Positions 1-10,560 are shown, counted from the stretch's first letter. The stretch: DNA of 64,000 bases from Tumidithrix helvetica (GCF_965232925.1 NZ_CBDDRA010000002.1:248001-312000), one strand, 5' to 3'. The notes: generated from the sequence alone by a model not told the origin. Translations and numbers: made by a program.

Positions 1-3000
1 GAGATATTCATTTGCGCCTGCCTCTAGACATATTTCGCGATCGCCTTCCATGGCTAGCGCTGTCAGCGCCACGATCGGAATTGAGGCAAGTTGCTCGTTT
101 GCTCGAATTCGTCGGATTGCCTCGAGTCCATCCATTACTGGCATTTGCATATCCATTAGGATGATATCTGGCTGTTGCATTTTTGCAAGTGCAACGGCTT
201 CTTCTCCATTTTTAGCAACGATCGTGCGGTAATTGCACCCAGTCAGGTAGGCTGTGAAAGTGTGAATGTTTGACTCATTGTCTTCTGCAAGCAAAATTAA
301 GGGCGCGATCTCATTGTCTGGTCTTGCTTCTGTTAGTGGCGGGGTTGTAGCGATCGGTTCGGGCACAGAGGAGGTAGACAAAGAGATTTGATAGGGTAAT
401 GCCACGGTAAAGCAACTTCCTTCGCCAAGGCGACTCTCAACCGCAACTTGACCACCATGAAGTTCTGCAATCGTTTTTACCATTGCCAGACCCAATCCAG
501 TACCTTCGTATTGACGATTAAGGCTACTGTCAACCTGTATAAAGGACTGGAAGAGTTTGGGTAAGTCGTCAGGCGCAATGCCAATCCCAGTATCAGCGAC
601 CTGAAACAAAATCGTTGGCGAATCCAGAGTCTTGAATTGACTGGGAATCGTTGCTTTGCCTTGCCATGTGTCGCCACAGCCAAAGGCAACCAAAAGCTCG
701 ATCTGACCGCCATTGGGTGTAAATTTGACGGCATTGGTCAGAAGGTTAATTAAAACCTGTTTGATCCGACGCTCATCTACAGTGATGTTGCCAATATTCG
801 CTGGGATTTTGGCGATCGCTTGTATGCTCTTTTGAAATGCTTGCTGCTTAACAAAGACAAAACTAGAATCGCAGAGCTGCTTGACGGAAACGGAAGTAAG
901 CTCGAGTTCCGTCTTGCCCGATGCAATTTTCGATAGGTCGAGAATGTCGTTAATCAGTGCCAATAGATGTCGCCCGCTTTTTTCTACCGTCGCGATCGCT
1001 TTCATTTGTTGTACGTTTAGCAAACCTATTCTCTGCTCTTGCAAGACTTCTGAAAAGCCCAAAATCGCATTCAGGGGCGTGCGAAGTTCGTGGCTCATGT
1101 TGGCGAGAAATTCGTCTTTGAGACGAGTAGCACGAATGAGATCTTCGTTGGTTTGTTGGAGTAGTAATTCGGTTTGTTTGCGATCGGTGATGTCGGTTAA
1201 AGTACCAATGTAACCGATCGTATTACCCGCAGCATCAATTTCTGGAGCGACTTGGACGTAGAACCAATTGATGCTGCCATCTGGGCGTAGATGCCTACCC
1301 TCACCAGTATTGAGGATTTGAGACTTTGGATTTGGTTCAGTCAAGCCTTGTTCGTATTGGGCTATCAGAAGATCGCGATCGTCTGGATGCAAGGCTTCCA
1401 TCCAACCCCTGCCCAAGGCAGATTCTATCGGTCTGCCTGCCATCTCGCTCCAGCGATCGTTGGCATAGACACAGTTCAACGGGGCATCAAACTGGAAAAT
1501 ACCAACTGGAGCTGCTTGGGCTAATGTTGAATAGCGGCGTTCGCTTGCCCAAAAGGCTTCCTCAACCTGTTTGCGATCGCTAATATCTGCAAAATAGCCA
1601 ATGATCTCGATCGGGTTACCTCGTTCGTCCCGCATTAGGCGTAGTTCGTCGCGCAGCCAGACATAGTGCCCATCGCGATGCAAAAATCGATATTCATGTT
1701 TATGGATGCCATGCTCAAAGAGAGTGGGAAATTCTGCAAGCACCTTGGGGGCATCGTCTGGGTGAATATGGCTGTCCCAGAAGCTAATTTGCGCGATAAA
1801 CTCTTCGGGCTTATAGCCCAAAATAGCCTCGACATTCTCGCTCATAAACAGCGTCTCATTGTTGCCATCAGGCTTGCAACTATAAATTACGGCGGGATTG
1901 GAAGCGATGAGAAATTGCAGGCGTTCCTTTAGAAATAGCTTTTCTTGCTCGTTTTGCTTGCGATCGGTAATATCCTGAGCTGCACCAATAATTAGCTTAA
2001 CGCGTCCTTCGGCATCGCGACTAAATATGGAATCGCGACTGTCAAACCAACGCCATTCGCCATTGGTATGTCTGAGACGATATTCAATGGTAAAAATTTC
2101 GCCATCTTGAGCCTTTTGCAATTGTTCGTGGTGAATGGAGGCTTGGCTCAAATCGTCAGGATGCATTAAGCTAGGCAACCATGCTGCCCCCATTGCCTGG
2201 ATTTCGGCTGGGGTATATCCGATGTTACTCGCAATGTCTTGGGAAGTATAGACATTGCGTTGCTCCTGTACATCATACAGGTATAGGATAATCGGCGCCG
2301 CATCTGCAATTTTTTGAATAAATCGCTGACTTTCTAGCAGATCGAGTTCGATTTGTTTGCGATCGCTAATATTCCGCACGATGACTAGAGCTTCGTCTTG
2401 ATTGATCCCAACCACCCGAACCTCTTCATATACCAAGCGGTCATTTTTATGGAAGCTATGTTCGTAAACTTGCGGCTGACCTGTAGAGATCGCTCGGTCG
2501 ATCGCGTCGAGCTGTTGATGCAAAAGTTCTGGGAGCAGTACTTCCGAGAGATGCTGCTGAATGGGAAAATACACCTCTGCACTGTGCTGAGCGTGCCTGA
2601 AGTTTAAGCAAGAGCCATCTCGCGTGACATGCAATAGCAAATCTGGGATTGTCTCAACGATGGCGCGAATCTGGGCTTCACTTTTACTAAGTCTGGCAGT
2701 CCGTTCTTCGACTTTATGTTCTAGACTGTAGTTGAGTTCATGCAGAGCGAACTCAGCTTGCTTGCGATCGCTAATATCTCGCATCATAAACAGGGCTTCA
2801 TCCTCGCCCCTCTTGATAATGCGAACTTCTTTATATTTAAGCCGATCGCCTTCTTGGACTCGTTCCTCGTAAATTTGCAGTTCTCCCGTCTGCATGGCTT
2901 GCTGCAAATAGTAAAGCTTTTGCTCCGCAATCTCTGGAGGCAATACTTCAGCGATCGACCGACCGATGACATCAAGATCGGGAGGGAACGTTGCCACCTC

Positions 3001-4155
3001 GCGATAGGGGGTGGCAAGTTCGCGATAAACGCCATCAGCCCCAATCCGAATCAGGAGATCGGGAATAGCCTCTAAAACAGCGCGACTATTGGCTTCGCTA
3101 GCTGCCAGAGCGTTGGTGCGTTCCTCAACTTTCTGCTCTAGAGAAGTGTTAAGGGTTTGAAGGGTTTGATAGAGTTCTGCCTGTTGAATTGCGATCGCCA
3201 ACTGTACCGATAACTGCTGGAGCAATCGGATATCCATCTCTTCCCACTGCCGAGGAGCAGAACATTGATGGACGATCAGTAAGCCCCATAAGGGTTTAGT
3301 CTCAGCGTTAGGCAATAGAATGGGCATGACTAAGTTTGCCCGTACCTGAAACTGTTCGAGTAGTTGAGTATGACAATCTGTCAAGTTGGCAGTATAGATA
3401 TCAGCGGCAGTAAAAAATCTACCTTCTCGGTAGCCTCCGCCAAGGTTGCCCTGAAAGCAAGTGTCGGCAATTTGTTCGTTCAGACAGGATCGCCAAGGTG
3501 GAACGATCGCCTCTGCCGCGATCGTTCCGCTCATATCTGGGTTAAATTTATACACGATCGCCCGATCGGCAACCAAAAACTCCCTTAGTTCTCGAACGAT
3601 CGATTCCAAAACCTCCTTTAAGTTTAAGGATTGCCGAATGCGGAGAGCCATTTCTGCGATCACTGTTTGCTGGTGTTGCGATCGCGCCAGTTGAAGAGCG
3701 AGCATCTCCCGTTCCCGTACCTGAGAGACGCAGGTTACAAGAGAAGTCGCTGTGATATTGCCTTTGACAAGATAGTCTGCCGCCCCCAATTTCATTGCCT
3801 GCACGGCTGTCTGCTCGTCTCCCTGCCCCGTCAACAGGATTGCGGGAGATCTTCCCGTTGGGTAATTTTCGCTAAGCGCCTCTAAAAACTCCAAACCATT
3901 GCCATCGGGCAAATTCATATCTAAAAGCACAATATTGGGGCGTTGCGATCGCCAAAGTTCCAATCCTTCCTCTAAGGTTTCTGTTTCGATGATGCGATAG
4001 GTATAGTCGGTATCTGACAGAAGATAGCGACTGTAGGTGAAGCGATCGTCCTCCGAATCATCGACAATGAGAACCGTTGTTAGAGAAGCTAAAGGTTGGA
4101 AGATACTAGCAATATCAGTTCTTTGATGAATTGGGCTATGGGGAGAATCGGTCAT
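1..4155 (-). CDS. Hybrid sensor histidine kinase, REC-GAF-multi-PAS-HisKA-HATPase-REC (3' end outside window)
   Basis: This is a very large cytoplasmic phosphorelay kinase. I translated 1385 residues from the ATG at 4155 to the left edge; only the last few dozen codons are missing. Order of domains: an N-terminal receiver (VLIVDDSEDD, acceptor in LLDMNLPDG), a GAF domain with phytochrome-like motifs, a coiled-coil, about six PAS/PAC repeats each ending in a DISDRKQ-type linker, HisKA (MSHELRTPLNAIL), HATPase_c (ADTGIGI and GTGLGLA boxes), and a C-terminal receiver (LLAEDNESN, LMDMQMPVMDG). There are no membrane segments, so it should act on a soluble signal. It is a paralogue of the kinase at 4595-8818, same strand and nearly the same architecture. 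The ligand cannot be deduced. Confidence 0.93.
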   Translation of the reverse strand, partial: MTDSPHSPIHQRTDIASIFQPLASLTTVLIVDDSEDDRFTYSRYLLSDTDYTYRIIETETLEEGLELWRSQRPNIVLLDMNLPDGNGLEFLEALSENYPTGRSPAILLTGQGDEQTAVQAMKLGAADYLVKGNITATSLVTCVSQVREREMLALQLARSQHQQTVIAEMALRIRQSLNLKEVLESIVRELREFLVADRAIVYKFNPDMSGTIAAEAIVPPWRSCLNEQIADTCFQGNLGGGYREGRFFTAADIYTANLTDCHTQLLEQFQVRANLVMPILLPNAETKPLWGLLIVHQCSAPRQWEEMDIRLLQQLSVQLAIAIQQAELYQTLQTLNTSLEQKVEERTNALAASEANSRAVLEAIPDLLIRIGADGVYRELATPYREVATFPPDLDVIGRSIAEVLPPEIAEQKLYYLQQAMQTGELQIYEERVQEGDRLKYKEVRIIKRGEDEALFMMRDISDRKQAEFALHELNYSLEHKVEERTARLSKSEAQIRAIVETIPDLLLHVTRDGSCLNFRHAQHSAEVYFPIQQHLSEVLLPELLHQQLDAIDRAISTGQPQVYEHSFHKNDRLVYEEVRVVGINQDEALVIVRNISDRKQIELDLLESQRFIQKIADAAPIILYLYDVQEQRNVYTSQDIASNIGYTPAEIQAMGAAWLPSLMHPDDLSQASIHHEQLQKAQDGEIFTIEYRLRHTNGEWRWFDSRDSIFSRDAEGRVKLIIGAAQDITDRKQNEQEKLFLKERLQFLIASNPAVIYSCKPDGNNETLFMSENVEAILGYKPEEFIAQISFWDSHIHPDDAPKVLAEFPTLFEHGIHKHEYRFLHRDGHYVWLRDELRLMRDERGNPIEIIGYFADISDRKQVEEAFWASERRYSTLAQAAPVGIFQFDAPLNCVYANDRWSEMAGRPIESALGRGWMEALHPDDRDLLIAQYEQGLTEPNPKSQILNTGEGRHLRPDGSINWFYVQVAPEIDAAGNTIGYIGTLTDITDRKQTELLLQQTNEDLIRATRLKDEFLANMSHELRTPLNAILGFSEVLQEQRIGLLNVQQMKAIATVEKSGRHLLALINDILDLSKIASGKTELELTSVSVKQLCDSSFVFVKQQAFQKSIQAIAKIPANIGNITVDERRIKQVLINLLTNAVKFTPNGGQIELLVAFGCGDTWQGKATIPSQFKTLDSPTILFQVADTGIGIAPDDLPKLFQSFIQVDSSLNRQYEGTGLGLAMVKTIAELHGGQVAVESRLGEGSCFTVALPYQISLSTSSVPEPIATTPPLTEARPDNEIAPLILLAEDNESNIHTFTAYLTGCNYRTIVAKNGEEAVALAKMQQPDIILMDMQMPVMDGLEAIRRIRANEQLASIPIVALTALAMEGDREICLEAGANEYL

Positions 4156-4594
4156 AAACTGATCAAGACAATAAGGTAAACCAAAATACTCAAACAGAGC
4201 TTAAATTGTCTTCTGCATTCCTAATAAACCCATTAGTTTCAACAAATAGTCATTGTAACCGAAATAATAAGAGCTTTCGGTAGCTTAGGGGCTACTATCA
4301 GTTGACGTAATTTATATTTAATTTGTCTTTAAAGTAACTTTTACTAATAAAAACATCACTCTTCCTTAAAGTATATTTTAGTCCACATACAACAATTTGA
4401 ACTAAATCTAGCGCTTTAGGAATAATGTTTCATGACATAGGGTATCGTGGACAAAACTATTTTCAAAAAATTGCACCGAGGGCAAGACTCAAATACCAAT
4501 CTGTCGTTTTTCAATTAAAAAGGAATTTTCGTTCGCGATGTCGCACCTTAAAGCCTATGGTTTTGTCGCTTGGAGAAGCGATCGCCTTACTGTC
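4156..4594. other. Intergenic region between the two hybrid kinases
   Basis: This 439-base AT-rich gap should carry the promoter of the 1-4155 kinase, since it lies upstream of that start on the minus strand. Its 4450-4530 part weakly resembles the dispersed repeat seen at 29403, 30635 and 49856. I see no convincing gene: the one open frame here has no recognisable product and runs into the neighbouring kinase. Confidence 0.4.
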
Positions 4595-7500
4595 TCAACG
4601 GAGAACTAAAAATTTCTGAATTGCAGCGTTAAGTAGTTTTAACTTAATTGGTTTAGCCAAATATTCATTGGCTCCTGCCGCTAGACATCTTTCGCGATCG
4701 CCTTCCATAGCTAGAGCCGTTAAGGCAATAATCGGAATTGTAGGGATCTGCGTGTCAGCCCGAATCAGGCGGATTGCCTCTAGACCATCCATCCTCGGCA
4801 TTTGAATATCCATGAGGATGATATCGGGAGCATTTGCTTTCGCCATTGCTATGGCTTCCTCTCCATTTCTAGCGACGATCACACGGTAATCGAGCGCGTT
4901 CAGATAGGAACTGAAGGTTTGAATATTTGCTTCATTGTCTTCGGCTAGTAAAATTAGCGGCGCGATCGCACTGTCATGATTTGCGATCGTCGGTAAACTG
5001 GTGGCAGTTGCTTCGGATTCTGGAGTGTTAGACTCAGAGGTTTCATAGGGTAGGACAACTGTGAAGCGGCTACCTTTACCAACTTCACTCTCAACAGTGA
5101 CTTGACCGCCATGAAGTTCGACAATCTGCTTAACTAGGGCGAGTCCTAAACCAGTGCCTTCGTATTGACGATTGAGACTGCTACTAACCTGTACAAAGGG
5201 TTGAAAGAGACGTTGCAAGTCCTTAGAGGCAATGCCAATTCCCGTATCTGCAACTTGAAACACGATCGATGGCGAGTTCATAAGTTTGATGTGTTGTGGG
5301 ATTATCGCCTCTCCTTGCCATGTGTCGCCACTACCAACAGAAACTAGAAGGCTAATCTCCCCTTCACTGGGAGTAAATTTGACCGCATTGGTGAGTAGAT
5401 TGATTAAAACCTGTCTGATACGACGCTCTTCGACATTGATATTGCTTATATTTCTAGGAATATTACTAACGACTTGCACTCTCTTTTGAAATGCTTGCTG
5501 TTTGATAAAAACCAGACTGGAATCACAGAGGGTTTGGACGGAGACCGATTCAATGAAAATTTCCATCATCCCTGATGAGATTTTTGATAAATCGAGAATG
5601 TCATTAATCAGGGATAGCAGATGTTCGCCGCTTGACTCTACCGTGCCGATCGCCCTGACCTGTTTTTCGTTAAGCTTTCCAAAAATCTGCTCTTTCAAAG
5701 CCTCTGATAGTCCCAAGATCGAATTTAGCGGCGTGCGGAGTTCGTGGCTCATGTTGGCAAGAAACTCATCCTTGAGCCTAGTGGCGCGAAGAAGTTCTTC
5801 GTTGGCTTGTAGTAGTTGAGCCTCAGCTTGTTTGCGATCGCTAATATCGCGGCATACACAAATCAGCAAGCCATCCTCGGTCATGGTGAGAGATAGTCCT
5901 TCATCAAAAGTAGAGCCGTCTTTACGGATAGCGCGGACTTCTCCTCGCCACGAGCGATCGCGCATGAGTACAGGAAATACTTCTTGCTCAAATCGGGTCA
6001 TCTCTTCTGAGGAATACAACGCTGTCCAAGATTTGCATAAAAGATCGTCAGGATGCTTGTAGCCAAATATTTCTAGATGGGCTTGGTTTACATAGATGTA
6101 GTTATTGTCTTGCAAAATCGCAATACCATCGATCGCGGCTTCAATAGCAGCAAGTTGCTGTTTAAGAGCCTTTTCGACAACTTTGCGATCGCTAATATCA
6201 TGATTTACCCCAATCAAAGCAATGATCTGCTCATTCTTATCTCGTAATAGTACCGTTGTCGTTTCGGTGATTCTGGTAATCCCCTCTTTATGTACAATAC
6301 TCAATTCCCCTGACCAAGAACCATTCTCAATGGTCTGTCCAACTACCTCATTAGCTATTCTCATTCCCTCTTCCTGCTTATGGATAATCGCCACAGGCTG
6401 CCCTAACACTTCCGCTTTGCTATAACCGTATAATTCTTCGGCTCCTTGGTTCCAATCAATAATGATTCCATTGGTATCAGTTATGATTACGCCATCGGAG
6501 ATATTTTCAAACACTAAAGCTTGCTTTTGAAGGGTTAGTTCTGTCTGTTTGCGATCGCTAATATCGGTTAATGTGCCAATATAACCTGTAAAAACACCAC
6601 CTTCATCTAGTTCAGGTGCAGCTTGGCAATAGTAATAGCAAATAGTTCCATCTGGTTTGATACATCTTCCTTCACCTTGGTAATATGCCTGTTGCTCGAT
6701 CGCTTGAGTCCATTGTTGATGGATCTGTTCCCGATCGTCGGGATGAATGGTCTGAAGCCATCCATAGCCTAGAGCCGTACTGGGTTCTTGCCCTGTAATC
6801 TGAGACCAAAACTCGTTGACGTAGGTGCATTCGTTATTTTGATTGATTTGGAAAATCGCTACAGGAGCTGCCTCCGCTAGATTCGCAAAACGTTGTTCGC
6901 TCTCTCTGAGACTTTCTTCAGCAAGTTTGCGATCGCTAATATTGTTAGAGCAACCAATCATGCGAATGGGTTTTCCCAGTTCATCCAAAACGAGCGAAAG
7001 ACGCAAGCTTACATAAATTGTTTTCCCTGATTTTGTCTGATTCCGTAGCTCAGCTTTATGAGTTCCCTTTTCTAATAGCGGTCTAAAGACTGTAGATTCT
7101 ATGAGAGATAAATCTTCATTTAGATAAAGCATACTAACGTTCTGCCCGATCGCTTCATTAGGCTTGTATTCATAGAGACTCTCAGCCCCAATATTCCAAG
7201 TTTGGATCGTGCCCTCCATCGTAGTAGAAATTATCGCATCATGAATCTGCTCCAGCATTTGCGATTGCAATTGTATGGCTTGAGTGCGTTCTGTGACTTT
7301 TTCTTCTAGCGATTGATTGAGTTGTAGCAGTTCTTGCTCGGTTTGTTTGCGGTTGCTGATATCGCGAATCATCCAGAACAGTTGAGTCTCATTATTAGCA
7401 AGATTGATATTTTGGGTTACGGTAATTTCAGCAGGAAAGGGAATACCCTGACGAGCTTTTAACGTAATTTCCCAAGTTGTCGTGGTATTGTCTAAGGATG

Positions 7501-8818
7501 AGATTTGATTAAGATGGCTGTAGAAAACATCCCTGTGGTTAGGGTCAATAAAGACTACCAAAGGTTTTCCTACAATAAACTCATGACTAATCGCCAACAA
7601 TTTTAAGATAGCTTGATTTGCTTCTAGGATCCTGCCCGATAAGTCTGTCACCAGATATCCATCAGGAGCAAACTCAAATAAATTTTGATAGCGCGACTGT
7701 TCGTATTCTAGCAATCGATGTTGCAAGATCTGTTCTTCAGTGCTGACCCTCAATTCCTCTACAGTACATTGCAACGACTCACTTACCCTTTCTAATAGTC
7801 CATTGCGTTCTTCTAGCTCTGCTTGCTGATTTATGAGTAAAGCCTCAACTCGCTTGCGTTCTGCTAACTCAGTTTGAATTTGTTGATAAACGATCGCTTG
7901 CTGAATGGCAATCGCTAGATGCACCGATAACTGCTGAAGTAACTGAATATCTGCCTCTTCCCAAACCCTTGGAGCCGAGCATTGATGAACGATCAGCAAG
8001 CCCCATAAACTTCGTTTGTCTTCATTGGACAATAGGATCGGCACGACCAGATTTGCCCGTACCTGAAATCTTTCGAGCAGTTGAATATGGCAATCTGTCA
8101 AGTTAGCCGCATAAATATCATTGGCTACGAAAACCCTCCCCTCGCAATAGGCGCCACCAAGATTTTCTCGAAAGCAAGTATCCTCAACCTGCACATTTAA
8201 GCAAGGCTGCCAAGGCGAGACTATATCTTCGGCAACTATTGTGCCACTCATATCTGGGTTAAATTGATAAATAGCGGCGCGATCGGCATGAATAAATTGA
8301 CGCACCTCTTTAACGATCGCATTTGAGATATCTTCTAGGTTCAGAAATTCGCGAATCCGCAGTGCCATTTCGGCGATTACTGTCTGCTGTTGTTGCGATC
8401 GCAGTAGTTGACGCCTTAGAGCGGTTTCTCGCAGCACTTGCCTAACCGCCGTAGCGAACGATTTTGCTGTAATATCCCCTTTTACCAAGTAGTCAGCCGC
8501 CCCTAATTTCATGGCGCTTACAGCCTTTTTCTCAGTTCCCTGCCCCGTCAATACAATCGTAGGAACTCTTTCTCCTGCACGATCTGCATCGATTGCTTCT
8601 AGAAATTCCAAACCATCGCCATCGGGCAAATTTAGATCGAGCATCACAAGATCGGGATGCTGAGATCGCCACATTTCCAGCCCTTCTTCAAAGGTTTCTG
8701 CTTCGAGAATGCGATATTGCTGCGCTTGGTCTGCTTGCAGATAACGCGAGTAAGTGGCGCGATCGCTTTCAGAATCGTCCACAATCAAAATTGTAGGAGG
8801 TTGCAAGAGTTGAGTCAT
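4595..8818 (-). CDS. Hybrid sensor histidine kinase, REC-GAF-five PAS-HisKA-HATPase-REC
   Basis: A complete 1407-residue phosphorelay kinase. The N-terminal receiver covers about residues 8-125 (LIVDDSESDR, acceptor D61 in MLDLNLPDG). A GAF domain follows at about 150-315, then a coiled-coil and five PAS/PAC modules at about 375-1000, each closed by a DISDRK-like sequence. HisKA carries the phosphorylated H1025 (MSHELRTPL). HATPase_c has N, G1 and G2 boxes (LLTNAVKF, ADTGIGI, GTGLGLA). The C-terminal receiver has acceptor D1337 (LMDIQMPRMDG). There are no membrane segments. It is a tandem paralogue of the 1-4155 kinase; the GAF, kinase and both receiver regions align closely while the PAS modules differ more, so the pair may share phosphotransfer partners but sense different inputs. 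The partner is unknown. Confidence 0.95.
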   Translation of the reverse strand: MTQLLQPPTILIVDDSESDRATYSRYLQADQAQQYRILEAETFEEGLEMWRSQHPDLVMLDLNLPDGDGLEFLEAIDADRAGERVPTIVLTGQGTEKKAVSAMKLGAADYLVKGDITAKSFATAVRQVLRETALRRQLLRSQQQQTVIAEMALRIREFLNLEDISNAIVKEVRQFIHADRAAIYQFNPDMSGTIVAEDIVSPWQPCLNVQVEDTCFRENLGGAYCEGRVFVANDIYAANLTDCHIQLLERFQVRANLVVPILLSNEDKRSLWGLLIVHQCSAPRVWEEADIQLLQQLSVHLAIAIQQAIVYQQIQTELAERKRVEALLINQQAELEERNGLLERVSESLQCTVEELRVSTEEQILQHRLLEYEQSRYQNLFEFAPDGYLVTDLSGRILEANQAILKLLAISHEFIVGKPLVVFIDPNHRDVFYSHLNQISSLDNTTTTWEITLKARQGIPFPAEITVTQNINLANNETQLFWMIRDISNRKQTEQELLQLNQSLEEKVTERTQAIQLQSQMLEQIHDAIISTTMEGTIQTWNIGAESLYEYKPNEAIGQNVSMLYLNEDLSLIESTVFRPLLEKGTHKAELRNQTKSGKTIYVSLRLSLVLDELGKPIRMIGCSNNISDRKLAEESLRESEQRFANLAEAAPVAIFQINQNNECTYVNEFWSQITGQEPSTALGYGWLQTIHPDDREQIHQQWTQAIEQQAYYQGEGRCIKPDGTICYYYCQAAPELDEGGVFTGYIGTLTDISDRKQTELTLQKQALVFENISDGVIITDTNGIIIDWNQGAEELYGYSKAEVLGQPVAIIHKQEEGMRIANEVVGQTIENGSWSGELSIVHKEGITRITETTTVLLRDKNEQIIALIGVNHDISDRKVVEKALKQQLAAIEAAIDGIAILQDNNYIYVNQAHLEIFGYKHPDDLLCKSWTALYSSEEMTRFEQEVFPVLMRDRSWRGEVRAIRKDGSTFDEGLSLTMTEDGLLICVCRDISDRKQAEAQLLQANEELLRATRLKDEFLANMSHELRTPLNSILGLSEALKEQIFGKLNEKQVRAIGTVESSGEHLLSLINDILDLSKISSGMMEIFIESVSVQTLCDSSLVFIKQQAFQKRVQVVSNIPRNISNINVEERRIRQVLINLLTNAVKFTPSEGEISLLVSVGSGDTWQGEAIIPQHIKLMNSPSIVFQVADTGIGIASKDLQRLFQPFVQVSSSLNRQYEGTGLGLALVKQIVELHGGQVTVESEVGKGSRFTVVLPYETSESNTPESEATATSLPTIANHDSAIAPLILLAEDNEANIQTFSSYLNALDYRVIVARNGEEAIAMAKANAPDIILMDIQMPRMDGLEAIRLIRADTQIPTIPIIALTALAMEGDRERCLAAGANEYLAKPIKLKLLNAAIQKFLVLR

Positions 8819-9321
8819 TATGACTTCATCTGTAACTCAATGTTAAACATATTGCATTGGCTAGCGATCGGTTGAATCTTACTAAGGATAAAATTCCCTG
8901 CCCTTTCAGCATCGACGATTGATAAGAAAAGTTGGAATTTGACATCCCAACTACTTGCAGCAGAATTTTTTATTCTGTAAAATCTCCAACTTTTCTCAAG
9001 CAAGACATAATGTTGGAAGCCATTTAGCACTGACTAACCTTTACCATGTGGGTAAAGCGACCATATCCCAAAAAAATACTATTCCCAAAAGGTATTATCC
9101 CCCAAAAACATGAAGAAAAAGATGAAGAATTCAGCCAAGCACAAAATTTAGTTTGGTTAGGATTGATTTTATCGGTACTCATACACCCATAGCAGCTTGC
9201 TATTTTTTGTTATATATCTTTACATTTATCCCAACCTGTTCGTAAGATCATGGTTGCGTCCATGTTGATGCTCTGCATTCTCTGGTTATCGTCCCTGCCA
9301 GTCACTCTATAAATCCTAAAT
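8819..9321. other. Intergenic region upstream of kinase and asparaginase
   Basis: About 500 bases divergent between the kinase (minus) and the asparaginase (plus), so promoters for both should lie here. It holds the nested palindrome at 8925-8996. A 70-codon minus-strand open frame spans that palindrome but has no recognisable protein features, and I do not call it. Confidence 0.4.
8925..8996. repeat. Small nested palindromic element
   Basis: A perfect 12-bp inverted repeat (AGAAAAGTTGGA at 8925-8936 and its complement at 8985-8996) encloses a second hairpin, CAGAAT...ATTCTG at 8961-8977. The 72-bp size and nested structure suggest a small dispersed palindrome or MITE remnant. A terminator is less likely because no gene ends here. 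Confidence 0.5.
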
Positions 9322-10281
9322 ATGAACTTCGGAAAAAGAAATCGCTCAACTACTAGCAGCCTTACCGTCAGCTTATTGCGTGAGGGCGTCGTGGAGTCAT
9401 CGCATATCTGCCAAGCCGCAGTTGCCGATACAAGGGGGCGGGTTTTATCCGTGGCTGGCGATGCCCAAACGGCTACCTTTGCGCGATCTGCTTTAAAACC
9501 GATCCAAGCGATCGCGGTGTCTGCGACAGGTACGCAAGAACGATTTAACCTTTCAGAAGCCGACTTAGCTGTGATTTGCGGTTCCCATCAAGGCAATATT
9601 CAGCAAGCGCGACAAGTATTTAATATTTTGTGGCGTTGCGATGTCGAGGCGAGTGCCCTGCAATGTCCAATTCCCGATGGTAAGAGTAGCCCCCTCCAAT
9701 ACAACTGCTCTGGCAAGCACGCAGGCATGATTGCCGTCTGCCAACAAAAAGGATGGGAAATTTCTTCTTACATGAATGCCAATCATCCCGTGCAACAACT
9801 GATTCTAGAAAAAATGGCAGAACTCTTGCACATGCCTCCCGCAGAATTTATCGGTGCGCATGATGACTGTGGCGTTCCCACCTATCTGTTGGAACTAGGA
9901 CAACTGGCTCATCTCTATGCTCAACTGGCAGCGCACAATCAACTCCATTTAGAACGAATCACACGAGCGATGACCCACTATCCTGAAATGATTTCAGGGA
10001 ATGGTGAATTTGACACCGAACTGATGCGCCGTACCCAAGGTGCTTTAGTCAGTAAATCGGGTGCAGAAGGCGTTCAGTGTGTCGGGCGCGTCGGCGAAGG
10101 TTTAGGGCTGGCAATTAAAGTCATGGATGGAGCGAAACGTGCCAAACATGCTGTGGCAATTCACTTACTTCGCCAAATGGGATGGATTACTCCCTCGATC
10201 GCAGAGAGCTTGGAAGAATCCTTTGTCGTACTAGGAGAATACAAGCGTTTAGAAGTTACTGGCGAACTATCGATTATTTAA
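9322..10281 (+). CDS. Type II-like asparaginase (Asparaginase_II family)
   Basis: This 319-residue protein belongs to the Asparaginase_II family (the Rhizobium etli AnsA type), which hydrolyses L-asparagine to aspartate and ammonia and is unrelated to E. coli AnsA/AnsB. Visible hallmarks are FARSALKPIQA near the N-terminus, CGSHQG, YNCSGKHAGM with a conserved Ser and Lys, GAHDDCGVPTY, and a late SKSGAEGVQ motif. The length is normal for the family. It has no signal peptide, so it is probably cytoplasmic. It stands alone on the plus strand. The family is clear; the physiological substrate is inferred from it. Confidence 0.9.
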   Translation: MNFGKRNRSTTSSLTVSLLREGVVESSHICQAAVADTRGRVLSVAGDAQTATFARSALKPIQAIAVSATGTQERFNLSEADLAVICGSHQGNIQQARQVFNILWRCDVEASALQCPIPDGKSSPLQYNCSGKHAGMIAVCQQKGWEISSYMNANHPVQQLILEKMAELLHMPPAEFIGAHDDCGVPTYLLELGQLAHLYAQLAAHNQLHLERITRAMTHYPEMISGNGEFDTELMRRTQGALVSKSGAEGVQCVGRVGEGLGLAIKVMDGAKRAKHAVAIHLLRQMGWITPSIAESLEESFVVLGEYKRLEVTGELSII

Positions 10282-10338
10282 ATCAATCTAAATTTTGACT
10301 GAAATCACAAATGCATTAGATCGAAGAGGAGCGCACTC

Positions 10339-10560
10339 ATGAACAAGGTACTTGGCAAGATTGCGGGTGTCGCATTTCCTTACGGACTGTTCTGGCTCGG
10401 GGTTTATTTTAGCGGTCAGACATTTGGTGCAGGGTCATCTTTTACAGTTGCCCTTAACAGTTTAGGCTTTGGGCAAGGTATTCCTGCTGGAATTTTAACA
10501 TTGCTTGTCGCAGCCCTAGCGATCGATGCTTTTACAAGTCGGATACTGAAAGGTTTATAA
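10339..10560 (+). CDS. Small membrane protein of unknown function
   Basis: A 73-residue protein with two hydrophobic segments (about residues 8-28 and 44-66), the second rich in Leu, Ala and Ile, and a short basic tail. A purine-rich GAGGAG lies about 8 bases before the ATG, which supports translation. It follows the asparaginase by 57 bases and may be cotranscribed. I do not recognise a family. Confidence 0.65.
   Translation: MNKVLGKIAGVAFPYGLFWLGVYFSGQTFGAGSSFTVALNSLGFGQGIPAGILTLLVAALAIDAFTSRILKGL

Noticed and set aside
4425..4619. Plus-strand open frame in the gap between the kinases
   Set aside because: It has no ribosome-binding site or recognisable protein features and its end overlaps the kinase gene.
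8818..9030. Seventy-codon minus-strand open frame upstream of the kinase
   Set aside because: It consists largely of the nested palindrome translated; no family or codon pattern supports it.
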